A stretch of 5,959 nucleotides of DNA from Methanomassiliicoccaceae archaeon (GTDB lineage: Archaea > Thermoplasmatota > Thermoplasmata > Methanomassiliicoccales > Methanomethylophilaceae). Positions 4,957 to 5,959 of the stretch are shown here, piece after piece. The first letter of the stretch is position 1. Every line of letters begins with the position of its first letter. The notes under the pieces were generated by a model. The model was not told where the DNA came from and searched no databases. It was given only the letters and a program-made list of their open reading frames with translations. Where the stretch lies: positions 1 to 5,959 of the forward strand of contig JAIRJQ010000066.1 of the NCBI GenBank assembly GCA_031260545.1, in the 5' to 3' direction. A program made the position numbers and the translations under genes.

Positions 4957-5959
4957 TTATTTCAGCTTCGAGGATGAAAGCGCGCCGGAAATGTACTTTT
5001 CATATCCCGCGAGGTCAAGCAGACCGTGACCCGAAAGGTTGAAGACTATTGTCTTCGCCTTGTTCTTTGCCTTCGCCTCCAGCGCGAGGTCTATCGCCGC
5101 CTTGATGGCGTGCGTTGATTCTGGAGCCGGAATTATCCCTTCGGTCTTTGCGAATACCACGCCTGCCTCGAACGTCTCCGTCTGATCATATGAACGTGCC
5201 GATAACATCCCCTGATCGTATGCCGCACTGACCAGCGGGGACATTCCGTGATATCTGAGGCCTCCGGCATGGATCGCCGACGGTATGAACTCATGTCCTA
5301 ACGTGAACATCTTGATCAGCGGTGTCATCCCTGCGGTGTCTCCGAAGTCATACCTGTATTCGCCTTTCGTGAGGCTCGGGGATGCGGTCGGTTCCACGGC
5401 AATGAACTCGCATTGCGTCTTTCCTAACATCTTTTCCCTCATCATCGGGAACGTGAATCCTGAGAAATTGGAGCCTCCTCCGCAGCACGCCACCATGTAG
5501 TCCGGTTCGATCTCCGCTTTCTTCATCTGCTCGATAGTCTCCTGACCTATGACCGTCTGATGCAGCATAACGCTGTTGGTGACGCTTCCAAGCGTGTATT
5601 TCACCTTCGGGTCCTGCACGGCCATCTCGACCGCTTCGGATATCGCTATACCGAGCGAACCGGATGTGTTCGGATGTTCGCGTAACACCTTTTTACCGAA
5701 TTCCGTCTTGGGACTCGGGGACGAGTATACCTTTGATCCGTACGTTTCCATTACCGTCCTTCTGAACGGTTTTTGATCGTAGCTCACACGTACCATGAAC
5801 ACTGTGCAATCGAGATCGAAGATGCTTGACGCCAACGCTAACGCGGTGCCCCATTGACCTGCTCCTGTCTCCGTCGTTATCGTGTGGATGCCGTCCTTCG
5901 CGCAGTAATATGCCTGCGCCAATGCGGAGTTGCCTTTGTGGCTTCCGACCGGGCTCATA
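4957..5959 (-). CDS. trpB2: TrpB2-type tryptophan synthase beta chain (N terminus outside window)
   Basis: Residues are numbered from the first visible Met (5958), which is internal: the SPVGSHKGNSALAQ motif sits about 100 residues into family members of about 430-450 aa. This PLP enzyme makes L-tryptophan from indole and serine; archaeal TrpB2 proteins have been reported to use O-phosphoserine. Visible are the Schiff-base lysine K8 (GSHKGN), catalytic glutamate E30 in TETGAGQWG (canonical TrpB1 has QHG; W here is a TrpB2 trait), the PLP phosphate loop CCGGGSNFSG (158-167), PAPESTHA (277-284) with E280, and NLSGHG (307-312), where TrpB1 has LSGRGDKD. The C terminus is complete. No trpA lies downstream, as expected for TrpB2, which acts without TrpA. 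Cytoplasmic. The family call is firm; the in vivo role, tryptophan synthesis or indole salvage, is inferred. Confidence 0.9.
   Translation of the reverse strand, partial: MSPVGSHKGNSALAQAYYCAKDGIHTITTETGAGQWGTALALASSIFDLDCTVFMVRVSYDQKPFRRTVMETYGSKVYSSPSPKTEFGKKVLREHPNTSGSLGIAISEAVEMAVQDPKVKYTLGSVTNSVMLHQTVIGQETIEQMKKAEIEPDYMVACCGGGSNFSGFTFPMMREKMLGKTQCEFIAVEPTASPSLTKGEYRYDFGDTAGMTPLIKMFTLGHEFIPSAIHAGGLRYHGMSPLVSAAYDQGMLSARSYDQTETFEAGVVFAKTEGIIPAPESTHAIKAAIDLALEAKAKNKAKTIVFNLSGHGLLDLAGYEKYISGALSSSKLK

Noticed and set aside
1..5959. CRISPR repeats, insertion sequences, attachment sites, tRNA or rRNA genes
   Set aside because: I found no regularly spaced repeats, terminal inverted repeats, transposase-like frames or tRNA/rRNA signatures on either strand.
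1..5959. A new defence or mobile system
   Set aside because: Nearly every gene belongs to a conserved housekeeping family, and the single unknown protein has no linked partner genes.

Overview
The window looks like a piece of a euryarchaeal chromosome of roughly 50% GC. The archaeal assignment rests on genes: transcription factor B (TFB), the H/ACA guide-RNP protein Gar1, a two-repeat tRNA-splicing endonuclease (EndA), and a TrpB2-type enzyme. It is supported by TTTATATA-like promoter boxes and by GGTGA or GAGG ribosome-binding sites. The gar1-tfb pair and the fused two-domain EndA fit Euryarchaeota such as Archaeoglobus or Thermoplasma relatives. Moderate GC suggests a non-hyperthermophile, perhaps a Thermoplasmata or methanogen lineage. 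That finer placement is inference.

Layout, left to right. (1) 1-415 (+): 3' part of an Alg13/PssE-like glycosyltransferase, cut by the window edge. (2) 416-539: spacer with TATA-like elements and a striking imperfect palindrome. (3) 540-1826 (+): a short ACT-domain protein resembling the acetolactate synthase regulatory subunit, then a branched-chain amino-acid aminotransferase 12 nt later, probably one operon for valine/leucine/isoleucine metabolism. (4) 1827-2306: promoter, strong ribosome-binding site, a 100-aa membrane protein of unknown function and a terminator hairpin, apparently an independent unit. (5) 2307-2592: about 285 nt without a gene, made of a GC-rich block and then an AT-rich promoter region with several TATA-like boxes. 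(6) 2593-3757 (+): gar1 and tfb, overlapping by 26 nt. (7) 3775-3804: a hairpin with T-run between convergent genes. (8) 3806-4903 (-): endA. (9) 4904-4956: a second hairpin. (10) 4957-5959 (-): TrpB2-like enzyme, missing its N terminus at the window edge.

The genes form small housekeeping units: branched-chain amino-acid synthesis with an ACT-type sensor, RNA modification plus basal transcription, tRNA intron removal, and tryptophan (or related PLP-dependent) synthesis. I see no mobile element, CRISPR array, tRNA or rRNA. I do not see a clear new multi-gene system. The least explained items are the palindrome before the ACT gene, the orphan membrane protein, and the GC-rich block upstream of gar1-tfb.
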